From positions 6,893,045 to 6,957,044 of the forward strand of contig BSYO01000016.1 in assembly GCA_033239525.1 (NCBI GenBank): 64,000 nucleotides of DNA. The letters run 5' to 3'. Of the stretch, positions 21,091-33,789 are shown piece by piece. A program made the position numbers and the translations under genes. Below the pieces are notes generated by a model. That model was not told the origin of the DNA, did not search any database, and was given only the letters and a program-made list of their open reading frames with translations. The stretch's first letter is position 1; the number at the start of each line of letters is the position of its first letter. This DNA is from Nepenthes gracilis (Eukaryota; Streptophyta; Magnoliopsida; Caryophyllales; Nepenthaceae).

Positions 21091-21290
21091 ACTGCTTACG
21101 GGCCGCTTGGCATGGGGCCAATGTTTAATTGGACCGCTTACGGGCTACTTGGATGACCAAGGTTTAAGTCAGTCACTGATTGGACACTTGGATGACTAAA
21201 GTTCAAGTTGGCTATTGACGGGTCACTTGGATGACCAAGGTTTAATTCGACCACTAACGGGTCATTTGGATGACCAATGTTTAAATATAA
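21091..21290. repeat. 39-bp tandem array, about 5 copies, with CTTGG...CCAAG hairpin
   Basis: The hairpin word CTTGGATGACCAAG (or a near copy) starts at 21148, 21187, 21226 and 21265, spaced exactly 39 bp; a divergent first copy starts at 21106. Units also share ACGGGTCA and GGTTTAA. Location and hairpin stem match the 52-bp array of element Z. Confidence 0.85.
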
Positions 21291-21479
21291 GCGAGTAAAA
21301 ATCCGTCCGACTTAGGGGCAGTCTAGGTTGTCTGTTTTTATGCAACCTGCAAGCAAGCATTCACATGGAAATAAAAGGAAAGAAAAGAAGTAGAAAACAA
21401 CATGTAGATGAAAAGGGAAAATAATATCTTTCATTAACAATTAGGTATGTTGCAAGCACACCTCAGATCACACAGATGA

Positions 21480-22632
21480 CCTACTTGGGCCTTCATTGAT
21501 AGTAGCATTTTAGGTGGATCGCGTTCCATGTCTGCGGGACCAACTTACCGTTTTGGGTTCGGAGTTTATATGCTTCATTCCACAGAATGGCTGAGACAAG
21601 GAATAGGCCTTCCCAATTCGGGAAAAGCGTGCTCCGATTGGCTGTTTTGCCTGTAGCCTCTATGCTCTGCAAGACCAGACCTCTAATTGCGAATTGCCAC
21701 GCTTTTACTCTCTTGTTGTAATAATGGCGATTCGTTGTTGGTAGGTGGCTATGCGCCTTCTAGCTGCGTCGCAGGCTTCCTCCAACAAGTCTAGGTGTTC
21801 TCTAATTTTTTAGGAGTTGCCTAATGGATCAAAAGCTTCGACCCTATGACTTGGGAGCCCTATCTCGACCGGTATCATAGACTCAGTCCCATAGCAAAAG
21901 TTGAAGAGTGTCTCATGAGTTGGTTTCTTCGAAGTCGTCTGGTATGACTATAGCACAGAGGGCAGTTTGTCAACCAAGGAGCCCCCTGCGTCCTCTAACT
22001 TGGTATTTAGACCATGCAATAGCATCTGGTTGCTGACTTCTACCCGTCTGTTTGCCTGGGGGTATGCTACCAAAGTGTGGACTAATTTGATGCCCAAATT
22101 GGTACAATACTTGGTAAAATGCTTCCCTAAAAATTAGATTTTGTTGTTAGTCACGATGACCTCGAAAATGCCAAATCTGCTTACTATACTTTGGTGGACA
22201 AACTCCAGGGCATTGTGCTCGGTGATCTTGGCTAGTGGGGTAGCTTTAACCCATTTAGTAAAGTAGTTTATGCCCACGATGATGAATTTTCTCTACCCAC
22301 TTGCAATGAAAAATGATTCGAGAATATCGAGTCCCCATTGCACGAAAGGCCAAAGTGCTTGGAGGGATCTCAGCTCTGTGGGTGGCTAGTGGTGAAGGTT
22401 GCTATGAAGTTGACAATTCTCACACATTTTCACAAATTTTAGGGCGTCCTTCTTCATTTTAGCCAGTAATACCCCTGGCGCATAACCTTGAATGCCAGAT
22501 TCTTGCCGCCAATGTGGGATACACATATCCCGATGTGGCCTTTTCTCAAAGCATAGTTGGCCTTCTCAGGGGCAAGGCACCGGAGGTACGGAGTCTAGTA
22601 TCCTCGACGATATAGCCTTCTGTCAACTATGG
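21480..22632 (-). pseudogene. Integrase of element A (Tat type), broken
   Basis: Minus-strand translation gives, in order, zinc-finger parts HIGICVSH and FVKMCENCQLHSNLH, then FVQWGLDILESFF with the first catalytic Asp, INYFTKW, EVIVTNNK, VAYPQANRRVEVSNQ with the catalytic Glu, and a C-terminal part near 21750. The second catalytic Asp, expected in TDNG, is Asn here (GAC to AAC). Stops are scattered through the frame. The domain ends at the F insertion, and the upstream RNase H resumes at 31721. Its job would have been to insert element cDNA into the chromosome. Confidence 0.85.
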
Positions 22633-24799
22633 TGTGACGGATTGAAAAATATACTGAAAATTCGACAGAATTTCATCTGTAAAACGAACATCCACCAAAT
22701 AGAAAACCTGTTTAAGAATCCTGTCCAACAACAATGACACACAATATACACAACATAGGACCTCCAATAGCCACAAGGACAACATGTGGCGCCAGCGTCA
22801 TAATTTTGTATACAACGCTGGTAGAGACAAGATGCCACTAGGTAATCCAATACAACCACAATAACCTGTGTAAGCTACTACATCCATCAAACATAGTGGA
22901 AATAAAACTATACATCCCCAATATCATCATTACATGCATATACATAATCATCAGTACCAAAATAAATATAAGGTCTTTGTTTCATACAAAAATTGTAAGA
23001 CTAGGTCCCAAAGGCTCTACACTCGATATTAGCTACCTATCTAGTCCCTACTGCCTACTCAGTCTCATCAGGCATTAGTGCATGCTTATTTGGAAGGAAA
23101 GAAGAGGTAAGGATGAGCTAACAACTCAACAAATATATCATAAATCAAAGCAATAGATAATATAAGCAAAGATAAGTAGAAGAAGAAGATATAATCATGA
23201 GAGAGATGTATGAATGGGAACATGATCAATGTGCTTTGAAATGCAATTTACTTCTTCTTTGGGTTTAATTTATGTATAGTTATTCATCTTTGCGAATCAG
23301 GGTTAATAAGCCTTACTAACAAAAGGTGCGGCAGAATAAGGAAGGATCATGATGCCCATCATTATCTAAGGCCGAACGACATACTCAACGTCCAATAAAA
23401 TTGCCTAGAATAGGCCAAATACCACGTGGCATCGCGGTATGCCTATTACTCGGTCATATATGGCCAATAAAATACTACCCTGACCTCCTGCGGTCCAAAG
23501 GCAGTTTTTGTTCTTCCATAACAGTATCCTAAGGCGTGTCACGGATATCACCCGCTCCATAAGTGATTAGGATACTCGGCCAGGGTAATCATTGGGTTTC
23601 TCCCGTGATGTAAATGGCAAGACAGGGAATACTACCCTATGAACATAAATCTGTGGTCCTGGTTTTATTTCTTAAGCTTTTGAGGGAAGATCCACCATAT
23701 TTCATTCACAATATCTCCATCTGGGAGAACAATTTGATCATATCACGCATTGTGGATTTATCCCCGAATATATGTACAATTCATATCTTTCCTTTGGATT
23801 TAAGACTTTGATGATTCAATTTATATGCATGGATATCACAATTCATAGAAGAGATTGGAAATTCTTACCATCGATGAGCAATTACCACATAAGAGTGCTT
23901 CGGATCCTTTTTCCTCTACAATGGATTATAAACATATTTTTTCAGAGCTTTCAATTACACATACATAATTAGATATAGCTTATATAATAATTAAATATGA
24001 TGGAAACATGCAATTTCAGTTTTAATCTCGAGTGAACAGTGTCAAGGCGACTTTTAGAGCTTCCGGACATCACAAACGGGTCAATACTTGTGAAATCGGA
24101 CGCCTGGTGGAGGTATATGTATATTTAGGACGTGCTAATTCATAAATTGGAGACAATTTGATATATAAATCAACAAAAATGGGTGAATCCCGAATTTCAT
24201 GAGGGTTAGGGTTTGGCAAAGCCAAACCGAGCAAATTGGAAGGGAATTCGGGCATTAAACCCTAAAAGTTTTAGGTACTAGTCACGGGTTATATATTTTT
24301 CATCATTTGGGTGGGTATTGGAACGATAATTCCCAATAGAGAATGAATAAAAATCAAAAGAGGAGAAAAAAGGACTATGGGAGCACTTGCCTCGATGTGA
24401 TCTACAACTTTCCCTACTAGCTCAAGCTCGAAATCGGACCCGAAAGCCTCCATTTGGCCATTTCTCTCTCTTCTCCCTCCGTCTTTGTCTCTCTACCTGA
24501 AGCTCCCCCTCTTGCTTTTCTTTTTTTCTTCCTGCTTTCCCGTTCCCTAAGTCCCTTCCCCCATCCCCTTTAATGTTATTATTATTATAATTATTGTTAT
24601 ATATATATACTTATTCATTTTTCTTTAAATTTAAAAAATCTAAATCGATACTCGGGCGCCCGAATGGGCGCCGACCTAACAATTTCAAATATTCTCCAAA
24701 ATATCATAATATTTAATTATTATTATTTTTTCTTCATACCCAAATTATCATAAAAAAATAAACTCAATTAAATCGAATAAAAATATTCAGGATATTACA
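22633..24799 (-). repeat. 3' LTR of element F
   Basis: Aligns throughout with 29542-31720. On the minus strand it holds TTGTAGATCACATCGAGGCAAG-type sequence (donor-like GAGGCAAGTG, plus 24384-24393), GATGGTAAGAATTTCC (near 23870) and, at about 23090, the pyrimidine tract CTCTTCTTTCCTTCCAAATG, where the acceptor AG found in E and H is AA. Confidence 0.9.
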
Positions 24800-24869
24800 T
24801 TTTTCCCCACTTATAAAAATTTTACCCTCGAAATTAACAAATATTAGGAATTCATTAAATCTACGTACC

Positions 24870-27800
24870 TCAGAATAAGTGGGGATACTTTCCCCGGATT
24901 TCGTTCTCTCTTTCCCACGTCGCCTTCTCACGGGAATGATTCCTCCATAGCATTTTCATGAGAGGGATCATCTTCGAGTACAAAATTTGGTGCTTGCGAT
25001 CCAAGATCTCCACCAACTCCTCCACATATGATAAATCTTCATTGATAGCCAAAGAATCATAATCAATCACATGCGCCGGATAGTAGACGTATTTCCTTAA
25101 CATCTAAACATGGAAGACGTTGTACACCTCGACCAAACTCGGTGGCAACGCCAAATGGTATGCCACTTCATCTACTTTTTCAAGAATATCAAAAGGACCA
25201 ATAAATTACGGTTTCAGCTTCCCGTTGACACCAAATTTTAAAACTCCCTTCCACGGTGACACTTTGAGGAAGACAAAATTGCCAACCTTGAATCTAAGCT
25301 CGAATCTCCTCTGGTCGGGATAGCTTTTTCGCCGACTCTGAGTGATCTTCAACTTCTCAAAAACCACTGCAATCTTTCCAATGTATCACGAATTACATTA
25401 GGACCCAATAAACACCTACCTCCTGTCTCCTCCCAGTTGATGGGTGATCGGCACTTCCTACCATAAAGTACCTCGAAGGGAGCCATATCGATACTCACTT
25501 GGAAGCTATTATTGTAAGCAAACTCCGCTAGCGCAAGGTGATCATCCAAATTCCCTTTGAACTCCAACACCGAGGCCCGAAGCATATCCTCTAATATCTG
25601 AATCGTTCACTCAGACCAGCCATTGGTCTGAGGATAATAAGTCATACTAAATTTCAAATTCGTCCCTAATTCTCGATGCAAACTTTCCTAAAATTTAAAG
25701 ACAAACTATGCATCATGATCGGATACAATAGATGCTGGTATACAATGTAATCTAATAATCTCGTTGATGTACAGCTGTGCCAGACGGTCACGAAAATACG
25801 TTGTTCGAATGGCAATAAAATGGGCAGATTTCATCAGTCGATCCACAATGACCCAGATTGCATCATGGTTCCTTGGAGTCCTTGAAAATTCGGACACAAA
25901 ATCTATCGAAATATCCTTCCATTTTCAATTAGGAATGGGCAACGGCTGCAATAATTTAGAAGGTTTCTTCCTCTCAGCCTTCAGCTGCTGGCAAACAAGA
26001 TATCGGCCAACAAAGGTAACAATCTCCCTCTGCATGTTCCTCCACTAGAACATTTTCTTCAGGTCCTGATACATCTTGTTTACTCTGAGATGAATCATGT
26101 ACCTGGTTCTGTGAGCCTCCTTTATGATCTCTTCCTTCAAGTTCTTATCATCAGGTACATATAGCCGCTCCTGAAATTTTAAATTTTCATCCGCACGCAC
26201 ATTAAAATCAACTTGGGAATCTCTATCATGATCATCGATAATGTCCATAAAAAATGGGTCACTTTCCTGCCCTTCCTTAATCCTCTGAAGGATCTCAGGC
26301 TGCACATGCAAGAAGGACATCATCCAATTGCCCTTCACATAGCGTTGGATATCACAAAATTTCAGACACTCTAGCCTCTTCATCTACTTGACCTAAATCC
26401 TCACTATAAAATTGGTCGGACGGCTCAAGGCATCCGCGACTATATTTACCTTCTCGGGGTAATATTGGATCTCACTATCATAATTTTTAAGGAACTCGAT
26501 CCACCTTTGCTGCCTCATATTCAACTCCTTTTGTGAGAATAAGTACTTGAGGCTCTTGTGATCAAAATACACAAGGAACTTCTCTCCAGACAAGTAATGT
26601 CTCTAAATTTTCAACCCGAACACCATGGCAGCTAATTCCAAATCGTGGGTCGAATAGTTCTTCTCATGGATTTTCAATTGTCGAGACCCATAAGCTACCA
26701 CCTTCCCCCTTTGCATCAAAATACATCTGAGGCCAAACTTAGAGGCATCACAATACACCTCGAAACCTCCCAAACAATCAAGAATGGTTAAAATTGGTGC
26801 CGAAGTTTAACAATCCTTCAACTTCTAGAAGCTTCGGTCCAATCAAAACTTGTTTCCTTCTTCGTCAAACAGGTAATGGGTACAGCGATCCGAGGGAAGT
26901 TCTCCAAGAAATGACGGTAATAACCAATCATCCCCAAAAATTTACGAACCTCTAACATAATCGTAGGTCGACTCCAACTAACCATGGCTTTAACTTTCTT
27001 CGGGTCCACCGAGACACCACCATCAGAAATGACATGGCCCAAAAATGCTACCTCATTAAGCCAAAACTCGCACTTCCTTTGCTTCGTGAACAACTAATGT
27101 TCCTGAAGGGTCTAAAGCACGATTCTCAATTGCTCCTTGTGCATGACATGACTCTTGGAATAAATCAAATGTCATCGATGAAGACCACGACAAATTTATC
27201 CAAGTACGGCTGGAAGACCTGGTTCATCAAATCCAGAAACACGACCGGCGCACTAGTCAATTCAAACGGCATCACAAGGAATTCGTAATGACCATCCCTT
27301 GTCCGAAAAGCCGTCTTTGCTACATCCTCCTACTTGATGCGAAGTTGATGATACCCCGATTGAAGGTCGATCTTAGAGAACACATGGGCTCCTTGCAACT
27401 GATCGAAGAGATCATCAATTCGTGGTAGCGGATACTTGTTCTTGATCGTGATTTTATTCAACTCACGATAGTCTATACACAGTTTTAAAGTCCCATCCTT
27501 CTTTTTTCACAAATAGGATTGGAGCACCCCACGGTGAAACACTAGGTCTAATGAAACCTAAGTCCAGAAGGTCCTGCAGTTACTGCTTCAATTCTTTTTG
27601 ACTCAGTAGGAGCAATATGGTATGGGGCCGTCGAGATGGGTGCTGATCCCGACACAAGGTCAATCCCAAATTCAATCTCTCGGTGTGGAGGCAGAGTAGA
27701 GAACTTGTCAGGAAACACATCTTCAAACTCACCAACAACTGGAATTTCCATAGCTGACAACTCCTGGTTCTCCTCCACACTAGCATAAGCCAAATAGGCC

Positions 27801-28190
27801 TCACATCCACTTTGCAACAAATGACGGGCTTGCAGGGCCAAAATAAAATTAGATGACTCTACCCGTTGAATTCCCTGGATGTGAAAGGGTTCACGTCCTA
27901 GAATTACAAAGTCAACTTTCCTATGAAAATAATCAATGGTTGCGTGGTTTCTAGACAACCAATCCATACTAAAAATAACATCAAAACCATTCATATCAAA
28001 GAGAATCAAATCAACAGCCAAGGACAATCCATTTATTTCAACAGTGCACCCCAGGTAGGAAACATCAGTAACAATGGAAGACCCTGTAGGTGTGGACACA
28101 ACCAAAGAGAAGTTGAGAGTCATGGGCGAGGATGCAATTTAGCAAGCAAATCGGGGAGAGACAAGAGAATGCACGGACCTGGAATCAAAT
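24870..28190 (-). pseudogene. Pol of element F: protease, RT, RNase H, integrase, chromodomain (broken)
   Basis: From 28190 leftwards: protease start LFDSRSVHS (the Gly of the DSG active site is Arg), then MDWLSRNHATIDY and PPHREIEFGIDLV (27548-28123). Reverse transcriptase has the intact FIDD box at 27171-27182 and FLGHVISDGGVSVDPKK (27030). RNase H has [20 protein letters not shown] (about 26500-26580). Integrase has a HRTRYMIHLRVNKMYQDLK zinc-finger part (26060-26110), HDAIWVIVDRLMKSAHF and SIVSDHDA (25700-25870), and LAEFAYNNSFQ (25500). The chromodomain-like tail ILDRKHQILYSKMIPL...LWRNHSREKATWERE ends at 24870. Several frameshifts and stops separate these pieces. The family packages and copies its RNA in cytoplasmic particles, and the chromodomain directs insertion. 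Confidence 0.9.
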
Positions 28191-28239
28191 AACACCGAAC
28201 AAGAAACACCACAAATAAGAAGAATACCTTCCACCACGT

Positions 28240-29290
28240 TGTTTAATGCCTTGGCCTCACTTGCAGATATTGCAAAAGCTTTTCCTTAAACAACGGGCTT
28301 CGGAGCACGGGCCTTTGGTGGATGAGGACATTCTTTGATCTTATGCCCGTATTGGCCACAATTGAAGCAAGTGCCTGTCATCTTGAAACAAGGTTTACTC
28401 CCATGCATCTTCCCGCAATGCTTACATGAGCCCATGAAGCTTGATAAGATGACGAGATCTAGCCACTCTTCTTATCAGAATCCGACTGCTTAGACTTCTT
28501 GAATGGTCTCCCGGAACTAGCCCCAGAAATACCACTAATTCCACTTTTGCTTGGTGACCTTTTATTAAAGAACTCCTCATTCACGAGCTCTTGTTCATGG
28601 AGCAATGCATGATCCAAAACATCGGGTAGGTCAACAACTTAAGGGTCACCAGTTGCTTGCGAATATCATTTCACAAGCCCTGAGCGAACTTCCTCGTCTT
28701 TCTCTCTTCATCCTCAACCATATAAAGGGCGAACTGTGACAACTCAGTGAACTTTGTATCATATTCGGCCACGGTTTGACTACCTTACCTCAGCCGGATG
28801 AACTCTTCTTCCTTTTGAACGTGGAGGGTGGAAAGAAAATACTTCTTCACGAACGCCTATTCAAACATCTGCCAGGTGATCTGATCCTCTGGCACCCCTA
28901 GGGCTCTTTTCTTCATCTGCCACCAGTGATGTGCCTCATCCCCAAGCTGGTAAGATGCACACAAGACTCAGTCCTCCTCGGGACATCAAATCACGGCAAA
29001 CACTTTCTTCAATCTCTCGAACCACGTGTCTGCCTTTATGGGGTCAGGCTCCCCAACAAACTCTGGAACTCTTTCCTAGACGAAGCGATCGTATGCAGAT
29101 GGCCCCGAATTAGTAGGAGCCTAAACGGGAGCCAGAGCAGGAACAGGATTAAGATTTCGCTGCTCCATATTTTCAATGATGTTCGCCAGATGGCCCAATA
29201 GATTCAGGTACTCGGTCTCTCGATCTTGAGACCGGCCACCACCCCGCGAGCCTCTATAGGTCTCATTCTTGGCTTTAGAAGATAGCTTTG
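28240..29290 (-). pseudogene. Gag of element F (broken), with intact CCHC zinc knuckle
   Basis: Minus-strand reading gives TEYLNLLGHLANIIENMEQ near the start, then FVGEPDPIKADTWFERLKK, EEEFIRLR*GSQTVAEYD and FTELSQFALYMVEDEERK. A nucleocapsid follows with CFNCGQYGHKIKEC, an intact C-X2-C-X4-H-X4-C (about 28327-28369), preceded by CKHCGKMHGSKPC. At least five in-frame stops interrupt the capsid part, many at expected Trp or Gln positions. The start is uncertain. It aligns with the gag of element G. Confidence 0.85.
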
Positions 29291-29528
29291 AAATAAGAAC
29301 GATTATGGGTTAGTCAAAAAGATCAAAATCTAATTACCATATTATTATCTATGCAATTAAACAAAACTACCATCCTAACCTAGTTTCCGGCTAAGTTACA
29401 CAAGGTAGGGTAACTAGAATTATCTTTCCTAACTTGGATACTCTATGTCTACGTTCACCTATTCAATCTTAGCCTACACTATCCTAAACTTTCGCATAAG
29501 ATCCAAATCAATTCTAAGGCATCTCTTT

Positions 29529-29539
29529 CTCTGATACCA
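29529..29539 (-). other. Primer binding site of element F (initiator tRNA-Met)
   Basis: The minus strand reads TGGTATCAGAG two bases inside the 5' LTR end. Confidence 0.9.
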
Positions 29540-29541
29540 AC

Positions 29542-31479
29542 TGTGATGGACGGAAAAATTTATCAAAAATTTAACAGAATTTCGTCTATAAAATGGATAT
29601 CCACCAAATATAAAACCTGTTTAAGAATCTTGTCCAACAACAATAACACACAATATACACAACATAGGACCTCTAACAGCCACGAGGACAATATGTGGCG
29701 CTGGCGTCACAACTCTGGATACAACGTCGGTAGAGACAAGATGCCACTAGGTAATCCAATACAACCATAATAATCTACGAAAGCTACTACATCCATCAAA
29801 CATAGCGGAAATAAAACTATACATCCCCAATATCATCATTACATGCATATACATAACCATTAATATCAAAATAAATACAAGGTCTCTATCTCATACAAAA
29901 ATATAAGACTAGCTCCCAAAAGCTTTGCACTCGGTATTAGCTGCCTATCTCGTCTCTACTGCCTACTCGGTCTCATCAGGTATCAGTGTATGCTCATTTG
30001 GAATGAAAGAAGAGATAAGCGTGAGCTAACAGCTCAACAAGTATATTATAAATCAAAGAAATAGACAATATAAGCAAAGAAAAGTAGAAGAAGAAGATAT
30101 AATCATGAGAGAGATGTATGAATAGGAACATGATCAATGTGCTTTGAAATGCAATTTACTTCTTCTTCGGGTGTAATTTATGTATAGTTATTCATCTTTA
30201 TGAACCAGAGTTAATAAGCCTTACTAACAAAAGGTGTGGGAGAACGAGGAAGGATCATGATGCCCTTCATGATCTAAGGTCGAGCGACGTATTCAACGTC
30301 CAATAAAATTGCCTAGGATAGGCCAAATACCACGTGGCAAAGCGCTATGCTTATCACTAAGTCATACAGGGCCAATACAATGCTACCCTAACAGCCGCGG
30401 TTCAGAGGTCATCCTCGTTCTTCCACAATAGTATCCTAAGGTGTGTCACGGATATCACCTGCTCCCATAAGCAGCCAGTATACGCGGTTAGGATAATCTT
30501 TGAGTTTCTACCGTGATGTAAATGGCAAGCTAGAGAATACTACCCTATGAACATAAATCTATAATCTTGGTTTCATTTCTTATGCTTTTGAGAGAAGATC
30601 CACCATATTTCATTTATAATATCTCCATCCAGGAGAACAATTTGATCATATCGTATGTTGTGGATTTTTCTCCGAATACATGTACAATTCCTATCTTTCG
30701 TTTGGACTTAAATCTTTGACGATTCAATTTATATGTATGGATATCACAATTCATGGAAGAGATTGGAAATTCTTACCACCGATGAGCAATTATCACATAA
30801 GAGAGCTCCGGACCCTTTTTCCTCCATAATGGATCACAAACATATTTTTTCGGAGCTTTTAATTACACATGCACAATTAGACATAGCTTATGTAACAATT
30901 AAATACGATGGAAACACGCAATTTTATTTTTAACTTTGGGTGAACAGTGTCAAGGCCACTTTTAGAACTTCCGGACTTCACAAATGGGTTGATACTTATG
31001 AAATTGGACCCCTGGTCGAGGTATATACATATTTCGGACGTGCTAATTCATAAATTAGAGACAAATTGACATATAAATCAACAGAAATGGGTGAATCCCA
31101 AATTTGGTGAGGGTTAGTGTTTAGTGAATCCAAACTGAGCAAATCGGAAGGGGATTCGGGCATTAAATCCTAAAAGTTTTAGGTATTAGTCATAGGTCAC
31201 ATATTTTTTATCATTTAGGTGGGTATCGGAACGATAAATCTCGATAGAGAATGAATAAAACTCAAAAGAGGAGATAAAAAGAGTATGGGAGCACTTGTTT
31301 TGACGCGATCTATAACTTTTTTAACTAGCTCGAGTTTAGAATCGAACTCAAAAGCCTTCGTTTGGCTGTTTCTCTCTCTTCTCCCTCCCTCTCTCTATAC
31401 CTGAAGCTCGCCCCTTTGCTTTTCTTTTTCTCTTCTTGCTTCCCTGTTCCCTGTTCCCTGAATCCCTTCCCCCATCCCC

Positions 31480-31528
<49 letters not shown>

Positions 31529-31720
31529 CTTAACCATTTTTCTTTAAATTTAAAAAATCTAAATCAATACTCGGGTGATTGAATGGGTACCGACCCAACA
31601 ATCCCAAATATCCTTCAAAACCTCATAATATTTAATTATTATTATTATTTTTTATACCCAAATTACCCTAAAAAATAAATATGCTAAATTAAATAGAATA
31701 AAAATATTCAGGATATTACA
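29542..31720 (-). repeat. 5' LTR of element F
   Basis: Partner of 22633-24799, 2,179 bp. It has a pure (TTA)n tract at 31481-31521, expanded relative to the 3' copy. The donor-like block is mutated here (AAAACAAGTG on the minus strand near 31290). Confidence 0.9.
31481..31521. repeat. (TTA)n microsatellite in F 5' LTR
   Basis: About 13-14 TTA units. The 3' LTR has a shorter, interrupted tract at the same place (about 24574-24600). Confidence 0.95.
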
Positions 31721-32995
31721 TAGGTATACCAGCTAGCTATCTTTTTGATCTTCTTAGTCTCATCCGTGCTTTCTTGTAGTGTACCGTCCTCCAGACACCT
31801 CCAATACAGCGTCATACAGTTTTTGCTATCAAAGACTTGCATCGCTTCCTGTTCCTCTATGTTGGGAGTGTTCAAAACTTTTCTTATGTCCCTCGAGTAC
31901 TTTTCTGAATTTTCGACCGCCGCTACTCTAACGAGCAAGTCAGCCTTCCAGTTTTCAATCCTGGGAATATGGACCAGGTTTAGCTTGTCAAATCTCTGAA
32001 TCGTATCCTTCGCCTTAGCTAGATATTTAGCCAAGCGAGGGTTGAACGCTTTGAAACTCCGATTAATCTAGTTGATGACTAACTCCAAGTCGCTGCAGAT
32101 GATCAAACGTTTAACAGAGCACTCTTTGGCTAGTTGCAACCTGTTTAATGGGGCATCGTACTCGGCAACATTATTAGTGGTCGAAAAATCGAGCTTTAGG
32201 CAGTATTTCACCTCAAACTCGTCTAGAGTCTTTAGAACCACTCTGACACCACTGCCCGAACAGGTAGACCAACCATCCACATTAAGGACCTATTCTGCCT
32301 CTTCTGGGTGAAGATTTATGTGCTCGGTGCGGGGCTCCTCGACGATGAAGTCAGCCAAGGACTACCCCTTGATGCTTGGCCAATGTTGAAATTCGATATC
32401 AAACTCTCCCAATTTGATGGCCCATTTAACCAGTCATTCGAAAATATCAGGCTTTTGAAGGATACCCTTCAACGGATGGTCGTTCAGGACGACACACGAT
32501 GAGCTTGAAAATAGGGTCTTAATTTTTAGGCCGAGAAGACGAGTGCCAGAGTGAGCTTCTCAGCGGGTGGGTAGCGTATCTCTACACCGATCAACTTTTA
32601 CTTACATAGTAGACCAACTGTTGTGCGTTAGAATCCTGGTGTATCATAACAGAGCTAAGAGCCGCTTCTAATACCGCCAGGTAAAGGTAGAGCTCTTCTC
32701 CATCTCTTGGTTATGTCAGCAACAACAGACTGGTCAGGTACTACTTCAGTTCATCGAAGGCCACCTGGCACTCTACCGTCCACTAAAATCCGTTTGCCTT
32801 CACCCAAGCCTTGAGGAAACGCTAATACTTGTCTTCCGACTTAGCCAAGAAGCGAGATAGAGATACCAGTCTCCAAATTAGCCTCTTGACATCCTTGACA
32901 CTCCGTGGTGGTGACATATTCATGAGGGCCTTGATCTTCTTTAGGTTTGCTTCGATTCCTCATTGTGAGACGATGAAATCCAAAAAATTTCCCTG
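31721..32995 (-). pseudogene. RNase H region of element A: Gypsy-type plus second (archaeal-like) RNase H
   Basis: Two RNase H modules follow the reverse transcriptase, as in the Tat lineage. The first (about 32700-32530) reads GEELYLYLAVLEAALSSVM and AQQLVYYVSK. The second (about 32280-31900) reads GSGVRVVLKT, FSTTNNVAEYDAPLNRLQLA and ICSDLELVIN, then FDKLNLVHIPRIENWKAD. A linker ending SWYTYVIS meets the F insertion at 31720; across F the matching continuation RRLYRRGY-like appears at about 22600. Stops lie between the modules. The enzymes would degrade the RNA strand of RNA-DNA hybrids. Confidence 0.8.
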
Positions 32996-33690
32996 AGGAC
33001 ACTCTAAAGATACACTTTGATGGTTTAACTTCATCTAGTGTGTACGGTGTACCTCAAAAGATTCAACTAGATCGCGAATATGATCGCTGGTAGTCTTGCT
33101 CTTGACGGGCATATCATCTACATACACCTCTATATTGCAGCCGATTTGCTTTTCAAACATCTTGTTCACGAGTCTTTGGTAAGTTGTGCCCACATTCTTC
33201 AAATTGAAAGGCATGACCTTGTAACAGTAGGTACCTTAATCGGTTATGAACGAGGTGTGCTCCTTGTTCTTTGGGCTCATCTTGATCTGGTTGTAACCCG
33301 AGTATGCGTCCATGAGACTCAGCAGCTCGTGGCCAGAAGTGGAGTTTACCAACAAGTCGATCTTGGGCAAAAGGAAGTTATCCTTTGGATAGGCCTTGCT
33401 AACATCGATGAAGTCGACGCACATCTATCATTTCCTGCTACTTTTTTTTACCAAGACAACGTTGGAAATCCAATCCGAGTATTGGACTTTCCTAATGTAC
33501 CCAGCGTCCAGCAACTTCTTCACCTCTTCCTGATGCTATGAGCTTTTCGGCGGAGTGGTTACTCCACTTTTGCCTAACGGGTTTATGACTAGGATTGAGA
33601 CACAGCTTGTGAACTATTACTTTAGCCGGGATCCCTGGCATGTTTGCGGGCATCCACGCTAAGATATTCGCATTCCTCCTCAAGAAGGCT
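32996..33690 (-). pseudogene. Reverse transcriptase of element A (Tat)
   Basis: Clear motifs: MCVDFIDVSKAYPKDNF and HELLSLMDAYSGYNQIKM (33424-33236), an intact catalytic box VYVDDMPVKS at about 33096-33130 (YVDD at 33113-33124), and an upstream HKLCLNPSHKPVRQK (33640). A frame change lies near 33425 and stops lie near 32990. The YVDD Asp pair, which binds the metal ions for polymerisation, is kept. Confidence 0.9.
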
Positions 33691-33789
33691 ATTAGCTCAT
33701 CACGTAGGAGTTCGGCAAGTGAGCCCCCTATCTGTACACACTTCTTTTGGTCCTCCGGATTCAGCGGTAAGAGGTCAGTGGTGTCACTT

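Larger units (their letters stand above)
22633..31720 (-). mobile_element. Element F: chromodomain Ty3/Gypsy retrotransposon
   Basis: It is 9,088 bp with LTRs 22633-24799 and 29542-31720, an iMet primer site and gag-pol on the minus strand ending in a chromodomain. It lies inside element A, between RNase H and integrase. Flanks are TATGG (22628-22632) and TAGGT (31721-31725), not a clean duplication, so either the target duplication has mutated or a terminal base is misplaced. The LTRs begin TGTAATATCCTGAATATTTT on the minus strand, as in E. Confidence 0.9.

Noticed and set aside
31481..31521. Regular short repeat as a possible CRISPR array
   Set aside because: It is a simple TTA microsatellite in a plant LTR, with no spacers.
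22628..31725. Target-site duplication for element F
   Set aside because: TATGG and TAGGT match at only three of five places, so I do not claim one.
33080..33541. 153-codon plus ORF
   Set aside because: It is the reverse reading of the conserved reverse transcriptase of element A on the minus strand.
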